Shown in pieces: positions 42,943 to 51,150 of a stretch of 64,000 nt of DNA. Source of the stretch: Sporomusaceae bacterium UBA7701 (GTDB lineage Bacteria > Bacillota > Negativicutes > Sporomusales > UBA7701); assembly GCA_002482545.1 (NCBI GenBank), contig DLGF01000012.1, forward strand, positions 1 through 64,000. The letters run 5' to 3'. Below the pieces are notes generated by a model. The model ran no database searches. It was not told the DNA's origin and saw nothing but the letters and a program-made list of their open reading frames with translations. The stretch's first letter is position 1; each line of letters starts with the position of its first letter. Both the position numbers and the translations under genes were made by a program.

Positions 42943-43254
42943 CTACTTGCGCGAGGCTTCAATTCTTACTGCTACATCGCCGGAGCGAATCATGTCTCCA
43001 GGTTTGACCAATACCTCTCTAACGGTTCCGTCCACATTCGCCCGCACTGCGGGAGCAGGGCCGGCGATGGAATCAACTACAACCAGGACGTCGCCCTCAC
43101 GGACAGCCTGACCGGGGGCCGACAGTCCTTGGGCCAGCACGCGGCCGGAAAGAACTCCTTTTTGGTCCACGAGGCTTCCTGCGGCCATAGCCCAAGCGGC
43201 TACAGCCATAACGATAACGAGCGCCAGGACGATTACATTCTTGGAGCGGAGCAT
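42943..43254 (-). CDS. Small membrane-anchored lipoyl/biotinyl-like domain protein
   Basis: A 103-residue protein. Seen: an N-terminal hydrophobic segment (about 6-25, signal peptide or anchor) followed by a single beta-hammerhead of the biotin/lipoyl fold (GQAVREGDVLVVVDSIAG, then VDGTVREVLVKPGDMIRSGD). The lysine-bearing AMKM-type hairpin of true carriers is absent, so it is not expected to be biotinylated or lipoylated. It looks like a HlyD hairpin-less stub. It lies 14 bases before the S55-like gene and 55 bases after the phosphodiester glycosidase gene. Confidence 0.7.
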   Translation of the reverse strand: MLRSKNVIVLALVIVMAVAAWAMAAGSLVDQKGVLSGRVLAQGLSAPGQAVREGDVLVVVDSIAGPAPAVRANVDGTVREVLVKPGDMIRSGDVAVRIEASRK

Positions 43255-43309
43255 AGTCTCACCTCCGTTTTATGATCTCTATTATACACTATCTTACACT
43301 TTTCCGCTT

Positions 43310-44734
43310 CTAATTCGCAAGGTCTGTCGGAATGACCACCAGGGCGTCACCGACTTTTCTTTCCCTGCCGTCCGAGGGCTTATTAAGGACTTGATCCTTC
43401 AATACCATTTCACTGGAGCCTCCTCCATCAAGGTTCAAGGCATCCACCGCTCCCAGTTCCTGCATAAAAAGCGCCAGTTCAAGGAGTGTCATCCCCGCGC
43501 TGGTTGTCTGGCGGCCGTCGACAACCACCAGAAGCAGCCGGCCGTCCTTGGTCAGTCCCAAGGCGGTGCGAGGAGCCCGCCCGCCCGCGACATCGCTGCC
43601 GAAGTCTTCGGTCTTGGTCGTCAGAAACACGCTCCCGTTCTTCACCAGCCTCGGACCGGCCCCCAGCGCGTGCACCGCCTCGTCCCACTCCGGCCCAAGC
43701 GACTCGCGGATGACGACCGTATCTCCTACCTTGAGGCTTGCCAGCGCATTGACGGCCGCGCCATGGGCCGACAAGACCGCACATCCTTCTTCGATCACGG
43801 TATTATTGGCAGCTATTCCCAGAACCTTTCCCTGGGAACTGATCAGGTATTCCACGCCGTAGGCGTTCGAACCGGTAGCGGCTCCGTAGTAGCCGTTATA
43901 CAGGATGAGTTCGTTCGCCCCGCGCTCCCGGTTGACACCGTCAATGCGGATCGACCGGCCATTGGGCAGTACTGCTTCACCGCTAAAAACCACCTGGTCG
44001 ATGATGATCCGCCCGTCGGGCATGATGCCCACCGCCGACCGGGGCAAGGACGGCGTACTGATAAGCTCGCCGTCCAGCTTCAGCAGTCCGAGGATTTCGC
44101 CATCCAACGCAAAGTAGGAGCCGTTTACCGCCGCCAGCGCTCTAGCCCGGGTGCTCATCGCGCCGACGGTTTCCAGTCCGGCGACGGCGCCGTTGGACAG
44201 CACCGGTTTAATTGCCAGCCCGCTTTTCAGGTCCACGTTCAGTATGTAGCTTTGCACCGGCCCGAAGGGATAGCCCTTGAGCCAGGAGGTATAGTGGAGG
44301 CCGGGGCGAATTTCCTGCTCGACCTTACGGTCATAAATCCTGGTCAGATCGATCACCAGGCGGTTGGGAGCCTTCAGTGCGTACACCCGGTGACTCACCA
44401 CCCTGTTCAGGGTGACAATCGCCCGAACCTGCCCCGCTGCCGTCTCTTTAACCTCCAGCGACTTTACGACGGGATCGTTCGGCTTCACCTGCGGCAAGAC
44501 CACCTTGTCGAGAGTGGCCGGCATATCGATAATCAGCCGGAGCGGTTCTTCCTCCAGGGTCACCTTGTAATCCGGCACCACGTTCATATCCATCACGATC
44601 CTGAGGCCATCCGGCCGCTGCCCGAGCCGGACCTTCTGGATTAAAGCGGGCGCCGGCGCGGCCCAGGCCACTGACAAAAAGCTAAGCAATATCCCGATCA
44701 GCAAGACGCTGACGATGCGACTATATTTCAACAA
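43310..44734 (-). CDS. AMIN and phosphodiester glycosidase (NAGPA) domain protein
   Basis: A 474-residue secreted protein. Seen: signal peptide ending near residue 25 (VAWAAP), an AMIN-like beta domain (about 30-140; LRLIIDMPATLDKVVL, PNRLVIDLTRIYD), and a C-terminal NAGPA/DUF2233 domain (about 190-465) with AAVNGSYFALDGEILG, GGRAPRTALGLTKDGRL and DALNLDGGGSSEM. AMIN domains localise envelope proteins at peptidoglycan; NAGPA domains cleave phosphodiester-linked sugars. I chose a TTG at 44734, 9 bases after GGAGG. An ATG-type start at 44767 would lie inside the flagellar terminator hairpin. Confidence 0.85.
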   Translation of the reverse strand: MLKYSRIVSVLLIGILLSFLSVAWAAPAPALIQKVRLGQRPDGLRIVMDMNVVPDYKVTLEEEPLRLIIDMPATLDKVVLPQVKPNDPVVKSLEVKETAAGQVRAIVTLNRVVSHRVYALKAPNRLVIDLTRIYDRKVEQEIRPGLHYTSWLKGYPFGPVQSYILNVDLKSGLAIKPVLSNGAVAGLETVGAMSTRARALAAVNGSYFALDGEILGLLKLDGELISTPSLPRSAVGIMPDGRIIIDQVVFSGEAVLPNGRSIRIDGVNRERGANELILYNGYYGAATGSNAYGVEYLISSQGKVLGIAANNTVIEEGCAVLSAHGAAVNALASLKVGDTVVIRESLGPEWDEAVHALGAGPRLVKNGSVFLTTKTEDFGSDVAGGRAPRTALGLTKDGRLLLVVVDGRQTTSAGMTLLELALFMQELGAVDALNLDGGGSSEMVLKDQVLNKPSDGRERKVGDALVVIPTDLAN

Positions 44735-44751
44735 TATTTCTTCCCTCCAGG

Positions 44752-44789
44752 CAGAAAGGCCAGGCACTAGCGGGGTGCCTGGCCTTTCT
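44752..44789 (-). terminator. Terminator hairpin overlapping end of flgJ
   Basis: A 15-bp perfect stem (AGAAAGGCCAGGCAC and complement) with a 7-base loop. The flgJ stop codon lies inside it. There is no long T-run, so it may also act as an RNA 3'-end stabiliser. Confidence 0.65.
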
Positions 44790-45108
44790 GGGTCGTATTG
44801 GGGATAACGCCGGGAGACAACTGGCGGTACATCATGTCCGCGAGCCCAATGCCTCCCGCCTTGGACATTCCCTTGGTAAGCTCGCTGTCGAGCAGCGATT
44901 TCATAATTTCATCCTGGTTGCTGTTGCCGAACAGGGAGTCTTTCGGAACAGACTTTCGCATTTCGGTCAGCAGCATATTCAGGAACACCGCTTCCATATC
45001 CTGACAGGCCGCCTTCAGCTTTTTTTCCTCGGCCGACTGCCCGGCGGCAGCGGTTTTCTTAGTCCGGGCAATTCCGCCAGTGACTGGCTCAGTATTTTGG
45101 ATCTGCAT
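44767..45108 (-). CDS. flgJ: FlgJ-type rod-binding protein, N-terminal domain only
   Basis: A 113-residue cap or scaffold protein for rod assembly. Seen: KKLKAACQDMEAVFLNMLLTEMRKSVPKD, typical of the rod-binding domain, then ELTKGMSKAGGIGLADMMYRQL. The muramidase domain of enterobacterial FlgJ is absent, as in many other phyla. It is the last gene of the basal-body operon, 14 bases after flgI. Confidence 0.9.
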   Translation of the reverse strand: MQIQNTEPVTGGIARTKKTAAAGQSAEEKKLKAACQDMEAVFLNMLLTEMRKSVPKDSLFGNSNQDEIMKSLLDSELTKGMSKAGGIGLADMMYRQLSPGVIPNTTQKGQAPR

Positions 45109-45122
45109 TCTCCGTCACCCGC

Positions 45123-46226
45123 TTATATGAGTTGTAGTTCGGCGTGCAACGCGCCGGCAGACTTGATGGCTTGAAGGATGGAAATGACATCCCGCGGCGA
45201 AGCCCCCACCGCGTTTAACGCATCGACCAGGTCGCTCACATTGGTCGAAGCCGGCAGTACAATGAGTGGAGCTTGCTGTTCCTTGACATCAACGGTTCTA
45301 TTCTCGGTAACCACCGTTGAACCTCGCGAAAACGGCGGCGGCTGGGAAACTTCCTGACTCCTGCTGATCTTGACCATCAGGCCGCCCTGGGCTACCGCCA
45401 CCTCGTCGATGGTTACATTGCCGCCCATGACCACGGTGCCGGTGCGTTCATTGACAACGACTTTGGCGGCGTTATCCGGCGAAATCGGAATATCTTCAAG
45501 CGCGGCGATAAACGCTACAATGTTGTTGCCGTATTCACCGGGGACCTCGACGACCACTGTCCCGGCATCCCTGGGGAACGCGATCTGGCCAAACCGATAG
45601 GAAATTGCTTCGCTGACCCGGTTGGCGGTTGTAAAATCCGGCGTATTGAGCGCCAGGGAAATCATCCCGTTATTTTCAAACTTCATATCTACGCCGCGTT
45701 CAACGTTGGCTCCCCCGGGAATCGTCCCGACCGTCGGAAAGTTCTTCTGCCGGCTGCTGCCGCCGCTGCCGGCGACAAACCCTCCGACCGACAGCGCCCC
45801 CTGCCCTACGGCATAAACGGCGCCGTTGCCGGCTTTTAAAGGCGCTTGCAGCAAGGTGCCGCCTTGCAGGCTTTTCGCATCGCCCATCGACGATACGGTA
45901 ATATCGACCGTGTCGCCGGGTTTTGCAAACGGCGGCAGTTGAGCGGTAACCATAACCGCCGCCACGTTTTTCGGCTTGAGCTGCGAAGTTGAAACAACAA
46001 CGCCAAACGTCTTCAGCATGTTGACGATGGATTGAATGGTATAGGTAGATTTATCGGAGTCACCGGTGCCCGCCAGACCGACAACCAAGCCGTAGCCTAC
46101 CAGCTGGTTGCTCCTGACTCCCTGGACTTTGGCGACATCCTTGACGCGGGCGGCCTGGGCCAGACCCGGCAAAAAGCAGAAACCTACCATCAACACGGTT
46201 AAACATAGGGCCAGCAGTCTTCGCAT
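45123..46226 (-). CDS. flgI: FlgI, flagellar P-ring protein
   Basis: A 367-residue periplasmic protein that forms the P-ring around the rod at the peptidoglycan. Seen: signal peptide ending near residue 25 (GLAQA), ARVKDVAKVQGVRSNQLVGYGLVVGL (family N-terminus), QLKPKNVAAVMVTAQLPPFAKPGD, VNERTGTVVMGGNVTI, and the C-terminal LVDALNAVGASPRDVISILQAI. P-ring genes are absent from monoderm Firmicutes, so this marks a diderm flagellum. Confidence 0.97.
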   Translation of the reverse strand: MRRLLALCLTVLMVGFCFLPGLAQAARVKDVAKVQGVRSNQLVGYGLVVGLAGTGDSDKSTYTIQSIVNMLKTFGVVVSTSQLKPKNVAAVMVTAQLPPFAKPGDTVDITVSSMGDAKSLQGGTLLQAPLKAGNGAVYAVGQGALSVGGFVAGSGGSSRQKNFPTVGTIPGGANVERGVDMKFENNGMISLALNTPDFTTANRVSEAISYRFGQIAFPRDAGTVVVEVPGEYGNNIVAFIAALEDIPISPDNAAKVVVNERTGTVVMGGNVTIDEVAVAQGGLMVKISRSQEVSQPPPFSRGSTVVTENRTVDVKEQQAPLIVLPASTNVSDLVDALNAVGASPRDVISILQAIKSAGALHAELQLI

Positions 46227-46246
46227 ATTTATTCCTTCTCCTCTGC

Positions 46247-46846
46247 TTAGAACAGGAAGTTAAATATCTGAGTTAAAATGCCTTGCCGTTGCTTCTCGGA
46301 GATGGGTCCCTTCCCGTCGATGCGGATCTGGGCATTCGCCACATAAGACGAAAGCACCGTGTTGTCCGGAGAAACGTCGTCGGGCCGTACTTCGCCGGTT
46401 ATCGTGATCTTCTGTTCCTCGCCGTTTTGCTTGATGGACTGAGTTCCTGACACCACCAGGTTGCCATTGGGCTTCACAGCGCTGACCTGGACGGTAATCC
46501 GGCCGGATACCGTGTTGGTATTGCTGATCGCGCCTGCGGACGTAAACGAATCGCTGCTGCTGGCGCCGGCGCTGTCGATAAATTTCAAAAAGCCGGTGCC
46601 GGCCGAGACCGAAGTCGAACCGGACTTGGCGTTGTTAGACTTGCCGGTCCTCGAAGCAGTGGAGCTTTCGTTGATGATGATAGTTAAAGTATCGCCGATC
46701 TCGCGGGCTTTCCGATCGCCGAACAGACTCCCCTGATCGGCCCAGAGCGAAGCCGCTCCGGCGAAAGACTGACCGGCAAGCAACAGGATGAGGACCAGAA
46801 CCGCAATGACGCTTCTTGGTTTTATGTAAATATTCGTCATGGCCAT
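46247..46846 (-). CDS. flgH: FlgH, flagellar L-ring protein without lipobox
   Basis: A 199-residue outer-membrane ring protein. Seen: SLWADQGSLFGDRKAREIGDTLTIIINESSTASR, V-SGTQSIKQNGEEQKITITGEVRPDDVSPDN and VANAQIRIDGKGPISEKQRQG, all typical of FlgH. Enterobacterial FlgH is a lipoprotein. Here the signal peptide (about 8-30, ending near SFAGA) has no Cys, so it should be cleaved by signal peptidase I. I chose the ATG at 46846, 8 bases after GGAAGG; ATG at 46840 is possible. Confidence 0.95.
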   Translation of the reverse strand: MAMTNIYIKPRSVIAVLVLILLLAGQSFAGAASLWADQGSLFGDRKAREIGDTLTIIINESSTASRTGKSNNAKSGSTSVSAGTGFLKFIDSAGASSSDSFTSAGAISNTNTVSGRITVQVSAVKPNGNLVVSGTQSIKQNGEEQKITITGEVRPDDVSPDNTVLSSYVANAQIRIDGKGPISEKQRQGILTQIFNFLF

Positions 46847-46851
46847 CACCT

Positions 46852-47838
46852 TTACCTTCCACTGTAAGTTATTACCTGAACGGTTGTCCCGTCGATAACG
46901 CGGGCGGCAAATACTCGCTGGGAACTGAGATTCTGGACCCTGATAATTTCGCCTTCCCGCCCTTGTTGAAGAGCCTTGCCGCCGGCCATCACTACGATAT
47001 CCCCGATTTGGGCGATAATCGTTACATTACTGTTGCGCTTGACAATCAACGGCTTGGCCAAAATCGTCTCGATAACCGGCGCTCCGGCGGCCACCGGCTT
47101 GCGCACCATCAATCCCAGCACCTTTTCCGGATCGGTGATGTAGCCCGTCAAGTGGCCGACCTCGCAGCGTTCCATGCGGATGGCGTCGCTGGCGAGGATT
47201 TCGCCGTAGACCAGGTTCCGCGATGCGACCACAATATTCCGGTAGGCTTTGACATCGATTTTAACGCCGACCGTGGTGTAGGTACGGCCATCCACACGGA
47301 TTGCTACGCTCGCCGTCGTGGGTACATTAAAACGAATTCCATAGGGAATATCCACATTGAAATCAACTTTCCCCAGCGGAACAAGAGCATCCGGGGGCGT
47401 CGCCAGGACGGCAAGCATCACATCACTGTCGGCACCGCCTGCTCCCAGCCTCTGGATGATGGCTTCCTTGGCCCGGGCCGCGATCGCCTCTCCCTTTACG
47501 GTTTGCGATGCGGTGGTGATCGTAATCAGCGGCGGCACCTGCCAGGTGATATCCGACCAGTCTGCGCTCTGGGCGACCAGCCGTTCCCCCAGCGTCTCAG
47601 GGGTCAAATTCATTCGCATCCCCGGCGGGGGAGCGCTTCCGAGCTTTAGAAGTTTCAACATCTGTACTCTGGCCGTATCTTCGCCCGTTATCCGGGCCAG
47701 ATCGCCAAGCGTAAGATCGGGGCCGGCGACCGTCGCTTCGGGATTAACCGCCACAGTTACCCCCGCCGCCAGCGCATGAGGGACCAGAAGCCATAGAAGG
47801 AGTAGAAACAGTCCCGCCGTCTTGCGCATAACCTTCAC
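46852..47838 (-). CDS. flgA: FlgA, P-ring assembly chaperone
   Basis: A 328-residue periplasmic chaperone needed for FlgI assembly. Seen: signal peptide ending near residue 24 (HALAA), an N-terminal region with LGDLARITGEDTARVQML, then a SAF domain (about 195-265; RNLVYGEILASDAIRMERCEVG, VLGLMVRKPVAAGAPVIETIL), and a C-terminal beta domain with GDIVVMAGGKALQQGREGEIIRVQN. Longer than E. coli FlgA by an N-terminal domain. It starts one base after the flgG stop. Confidence 0.93.
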   Translation of the reverse strand: MKVMRKTAGLFLLLLWLLVPHALAAGVTVAVNPEATVAGPDLTLGDLARITGEDTARVQMLKLLKLGSAPPPGMRMNLTPETLGERLVAQSADWSDITWQVPPLITITTASQTVKGEAIAARAKEAIIQRLGAGGADSDVMLAVLATPPDALVPLGKVDFNVDIPYGIRFNVPTTASVAIRVDGRTYTTVGVKIDVKAYRNIVVASRNLVYGEILASDAIRMERCEVGHLTGYITDPEKVLGLMVRKPVAAGAPVIETILAKPLIVKRNSNVTIIAQIGDIVVMAGGKALQQGREGEIIRVQNLSSQRVFAARVIDGTTVQVITYSGR

Positions 47839-48627
47839 CTAGCGTTTGAGATTGGACGCCTGCTGGAGCATCTCGTCGGCGGTGGTAATCGCCTTCGAAT
47901 TAATTTCATAGGCCCGTTGGGCCACAATCATATTAACCATTTCTTCTACGACCTGAACGTTCGACATCTCGACATACTGGGAAACGATCGTGCCGGCGCC
48001 GTCTTCACCGGGGTTGTTGATCACCGGCGCCCCGGAAGCGTCCGTCTCGATCAGCAGATTCCGGCCGATGCTTTCCAGCCCGGCAGGATTGATAAACCGG
48101 GCCAGTTGAAGCTGCCCCAGTTCTTGCGTCGCGGTTTGGCCGGGAATTTTCGCCGAAATCCGTCCATCGGCCGAAACGGTAAGGTCGGTCGCATTATCCG
48201 GAATGGTAATCTGCGGTTCGACGAGGTATCCCTCGGAATTCACGATCCTCCCCTGATTGTCCCGCTTGAACGCCCCGTCGCGGGTATAGGCGATCGTGCC
48301 GTCATCCATGGCGATTTGGAAGAAGCCGTCTCCTTCGATGGCCATATCCAGCGAGTTGCCGGTCTGTTGGAAGGACCCTTGGGTATAGATCTTCTGGGTC
48401 GCCACCTGCCGTACGCCGTGGCCCACCTGAATGCCGGCCGGGACCTGGGTGTCCGGCCCGGTCGCCGCCCCGGCCTGGCGAATGGTCTGATACATCAGAT
48501 CCGCAAAATCGCTGCGGTTCTTTTTGAAGCCGGTTGTACTTACGTTGGCGAGGTTATTGGAAATGGTGTCGATGTTGGCCTGCTGAGCCACCATCCCCGT
48601 GCCTGCGGTCCAGAGTGCGCGCATCAT
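47839..48627 (-). CDS. flgG: FlgG, distal rod protein
   Basis: A 262-residue rod subunit. Seen: ALWTAGTGMVAQQANIDTISNNLANVSTTGFKK, a standard flagellar rod N-terminus, then a central D1 domain with AIEGDGFFQIAMDDGTIAYTRDGAF, and the C-terminal SNVQVVEEMVNMIVAQRAYEINSKAI. No signal peptide, as it is exported by the flagellar type III system. It follows flgF after 131 bases. Confidence 0.95.
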   Translation of the reverse strand: MMRALWTAGTGMVAQQANIDTISNNLANVSTTGFKKNRSDFADLMYQTIRQAGAATGPDTQVPAGIQVGHGVRQVATQKIYTQGSFQQTGNSLDMAIEGDGFFQIAMDDGTIAYTRDGAFKRDNQGRIVNSEGYLVEPQITIPDNATDLTVSADGRISAKIPGQTATQELGQLQLARFINPAGLESIGRNLLIETDASGAPVINNPGEDGAGTIVSQYVEMSNVQVVEEMVNMIVAQRAYEINSKAITTADEMLQQASNLKR

Positions 48628-48758
48628 AATAAATCAAAACCTCCGGTCTCAATATTTCACCGCCTCAGTCGTTCGGCGGCTGTCCGGGGCTCCCTGTCGG
48701 TCCAGCCCCTGTACGCGTAGAGTTCTCCATTCGACTATTGAGCCAAATCCCGGGCATT

Positions 48759-49508
48759 CTAGATCCGGCCTACCTCCGTCGCCGCTTTCTCCAGAAGCTG
48801 ATCGTGCGACTGCACGGCTTTGGCGTTGGTTTCATAGGCCCGGTAGCCCGCAATCATATTGACCATTTCGGCCACGACATTCACATTGGAATGCTCCAAA
48901 GCGCCCTGCCGGATGATTCCCGCAGCCGGCTGTTCCTGCTGGGTGGTCGTATAGAGGTTGGTCCCCTCTTTTAATAAGCCGCGGCTGTCCGCAAAGCTGA
49001 CCAGGCGTACTCGGTCCGTCTCGATGTTGTCAAGAAGCACCCGTCCGTCTTCACTGACCGTTATGGTTTCGGTGTCTCCCGGAGTGCCGAGATTGATCGC
49101 CCCGCCCTGCCCCAATACCGGATAGCCCTCCAGGGTAACCAACTGGCCCTGCGAACTGCGGGTAAAGGCTCCGTTGCGGGTGTAGCGGATGCCACTGGGC
49201 GTTTGCACCGCAAAGTATCCGGGCCCTTCAATAGCTAAATCCAGTGCGTTGCCGGTCGGCGTCGCTCCTGCAGGGGTCTGATCGGTAAACACCTCGTCCA
49301 CCATGGACCCGACGCCCAGGCTGCCGATATTGACCCGGTCCTGCCCGTCGTTAATCCGCATAATAAGCATGCTGCGGAAATCCTTAGTGACCGCTACATC
49401 CTTCTTGTAGCCGGTGGTGCTGGCATTGGCCAGGTTGTTGGCGATGACGTCCGTGCGGAGCGACTCGGCCAGCATGCCTGAGCCTGATGTATAAATCCCA
49501 CGTATCAT
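48759..49508 (-). CDS. flgF: FlgF, proximal rod protein
   Basis: A 249-residue rod subunit. Seen: GIYTSGSGMLAESLRTDVIANNLANASTTGYKKD, AIEGPGYFAVQTPSGIRYTRNGAF, and the C-terminal VNVVAEMVNMIAGYRAYETNAKAVQSHDQLL. Shorter than FlgG. In Bacillus the counterparts (flhO and flhP) also follow spoIIID and mbl. A possible sigma-28 promoter lies just upstream, so it probably heads the basal-body operon. Confidence 0.92.
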   Translation of the reverse strand: MIRGIYTSGSGMLAESLRTDVIANNLANASTTGYKKDVAVTKDFRSMLIMRINDGQDRVNIGSLGVGSMVDEVFTDQTPAGATPTGNALDLAIEGPGYFAVQTPSGIRYTRNGAFTRSSQGQLVTLEGYPVLGQGGAINLGTPGDTETITVSEDGRVLLDNIETDRVRLVSFADSRGLLKEGTNLYTTTQQEQPAAGIIRQGALEHSNVNVVAEMVNMIAGYRAYETNAKAVQSHDQLLEKAATEVGRI

Positions 49509-49529
49509 CGATTCACCTCCTACTCTTAT

Positions 49530-49556
49530 CTATCGTAAAAATGTCCGATTTTCTTA
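49530..49556 (-). promoter_or_regulatory. Possible sigma-28 (SigD/FliA) promoter before flgF
   Basis: Minus strand: TAAGAAAA, 11 bases, TACGATAG, resembling TAAAGTTT-N11-GCCGATAA. The -10 keeps the CGATA core; the -35 keeps only TAA. It is placed about 25 bases before the flgF ATG. Confidence 0.35.
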
Positions 49557-49644
49557 AGCAAAAATTGTCGAACCAGGTCGCTAAAGATCTGTCCAGAAAT
49601 GGGAGCGCCTGCTCCGGCCAGTTCCGAAGCAGTCGCGGCTAAAG

Positions 49645-50673
49645 CTAGGCTATACTTCCCTTTCGCATCGTGGTCAAAGAATCCTGCAAGCTTTCCAGCG
49701 ACTCAAGAGCTTTCCCGGTTCCCAGAGCGACGCAGGAAAGCGGATCGTCAGCCAGGTAGGCGGGGATGCCCGTTTCCTCGCTGATGAGTTTGTCCAGCCC
49801 GTGGAGGAGCGAACCGCCGCCGGTCATGACAATGCCGCGGTCAACGATGTCAGCCGCCAATTCCGGCGGGGTTTTTTCCAGTACGGTTTTAACGCATTCG
49901 ATAATCAGCGTAATCGGTTCCGCCAGAGCTTCCCGGGTTTCGGTCGACCCGATCCGCATGGTTTTGGGCAGGCCGGAAACAAGATCCCTGCCGCGGATTT
50001 CCATCGATTCGTTGCGCCCGGCCGGATAAGCCGTTCCCACGTTAACCTTTATTTCCTCCGCCGTCCGCTCGCCGATCATAATGTTATATTCCCTCTTAAT
50101 GTATCGGACCAAGGCTTCGTCAAACTTGTCGCCACCCACGCGGAGCGATTCACTGACAACGATTCCGCCCAGACTCAATACGGCCACGTCGGTCGTGCCG
50201 CCGCCGATATCAATCACCATCGAGCCGCAAGGCTCCGAGATGACCAATCCGGCTCCCAGCGCCGCCGCCAGCGGTTCTTCAATCAAGTATGTCTTGCGGG
50301 CCCCGGCCTGCATGGCGGCTTCCAGAACCGCCCGCTTTTCAACCGTAGTGACTCCCGAGGGAACGCAGACCATGATACGGGGCTTGAAAAATAGGCTCCG
50401 GCCGGCTACTTTTTCGATAAAATGTCTCAGCATGCTTTCGGTCGTGTCATAGTCGGCGATAACCCCTTCGCGCAGCGGCCGGATGGCCACAATGTTGCCG
50501 GGTGTCCGCCCCAGCATACGCCGGGCTTCTTCGCCGATCGCCAATATCCTGTTGGAATCGCGGTCGATTGCCACAACCGACGGCTCACGCAGCACAATAC
50601 CCTTGCCTTTTATATATACCAATACATTTGCCGTTCCTAAATCGACCCCGATATCGGTTGACATCCCAAACAT
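49645..50673 (-). CDS. mbl: MreB/Mbl rod-shape actin homologue
   Basis: A 342-residue actin-fold protein that organises cell-wall elongation. Seen: the phosphate 1 motif DIGVDLGTANVLVYIKGKG, MVCVPSGVTTVEKRA, phosphate 2 MVIDIGGGTTDVAVLSLGGIVV, GGDKFDEALVRYIK, and an adenosine motif IVMTGGGSLLHGLD. Position after spoIIID and before flgF matches Bacillus mbl, so I use that symbol, but sequence alone does not separate MreB from Mbl. It lies about 120 bases after spoIIID. Confidence 0.93.
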   Translation of the reverse strand: MFGMSTDIGVDLGTANVLVYIKGKGIVLREPSVVAIDRDSNRILAIGEEARRMLGRTPGNIVAIRPLREGVIADYDTTESMLRHFIEKVAGRSLFFKPRIMVCVPSGVTTVEKRAVLEAAMQAGARKTYLIEEPLAAALGAGLVISEPCGSMVIDIGGGTTDVAVLSLGGIVVSESLRVGGDKFDEALVRYIKREYNIMIGERTAEEIKVNVGTAYPAGRNESMEIRGRDLVSGLPKTMRIGSTETREALAEPITLIIECVKTVLEKTPPELAADIVDRGIVMTGGGSLLHGLDKLISEETGIPAYLADDPLSCVALGTGKALESLESLQDSLTTMRKGSIA

Positions 50674-50794
50674 GCCGAGTCCCCTTTCCCTTTTGAAAAA
50701 CTATGCTTGTCCTCATCTTAGTCAAAAAAAGAATATGGAAAGATCGTGTCCTCAATAAACATTAAATTAATTCTACCTATTCCGGGGAATTCCT

Positions 50795-51061
50795 CTATTT
50801 TTCGCCATTTTCTTTGCCGTCTTTATATTTTTTACGGGTTGCTTCACCGCCGCGGATATGGCGTTCCGCCTTGTTAACCTCCAGAATATGCCTGACCTTG
50901 TTGGCCATCCGTTTATTTATGGTGGGCAGTCTTTCAATCATGTCTTTATGTACTGTGCTTTTACTCACCCCGAATACCGCAGCCGCCTGCCGCACCGTAT
51001 GCTTGCTTTCTAGGATATGGTTTGAGATGTCCAATACCCGCTTACGGATATAGTCTTTCAT
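50795..51061 (-). CDS. spoIIID: SpoIIID, sporulation transcription factor
   Basis: An 88-residue DNA-binding protein that acts in the mother cell with sigma-E. Seen: MKDYIRKRVLDISNHILESKHTVRQAAAVFG and the helix-turn-helix FGVSKSTVHKDMIERL, then basic C-terminal KAERHIRGGEATRKKYK. I chose the ATG at 51061. A longer frame exists, but its extra 27 residues are Cys/His-rich and unlike the family. Its presence shows the organism or its recent ancestor formed endospores. Confidence 0.96.
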   Translation of the reverse strand: MKDYIRKRVLDISNHILESKHTVRQAAAVFGVSKSTVHKDMIERLPTINKRMANKVRHILEVNKAERHIRGGEATRKKYKDGKENGEK

Positions 51062-51150
51062 GCCGTCGTTTCCCCCTCGCCCTCTCCGTTTGGTACAATG
51101 TATATGCGGACAAAAACAAAAAATGCGTGACTTCTCACGCATTTTTAATC

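Noticed and set aside
43241..44644. A 467-codon plus-strand open frame opposite the NAGPA gene
   Set aside because: The protein is His/Arg/Gln-rich with no family motif, typical of a reverse-complement frame, while the minus strand carries a domain-bearing gene.
51062..51142. 27-residue N-terminal extension of SpoIIID
   Set aside because: SpoIIID proteins are about 90 residues and start at the MKDYIRKRV segment; the extension is unlike the family.
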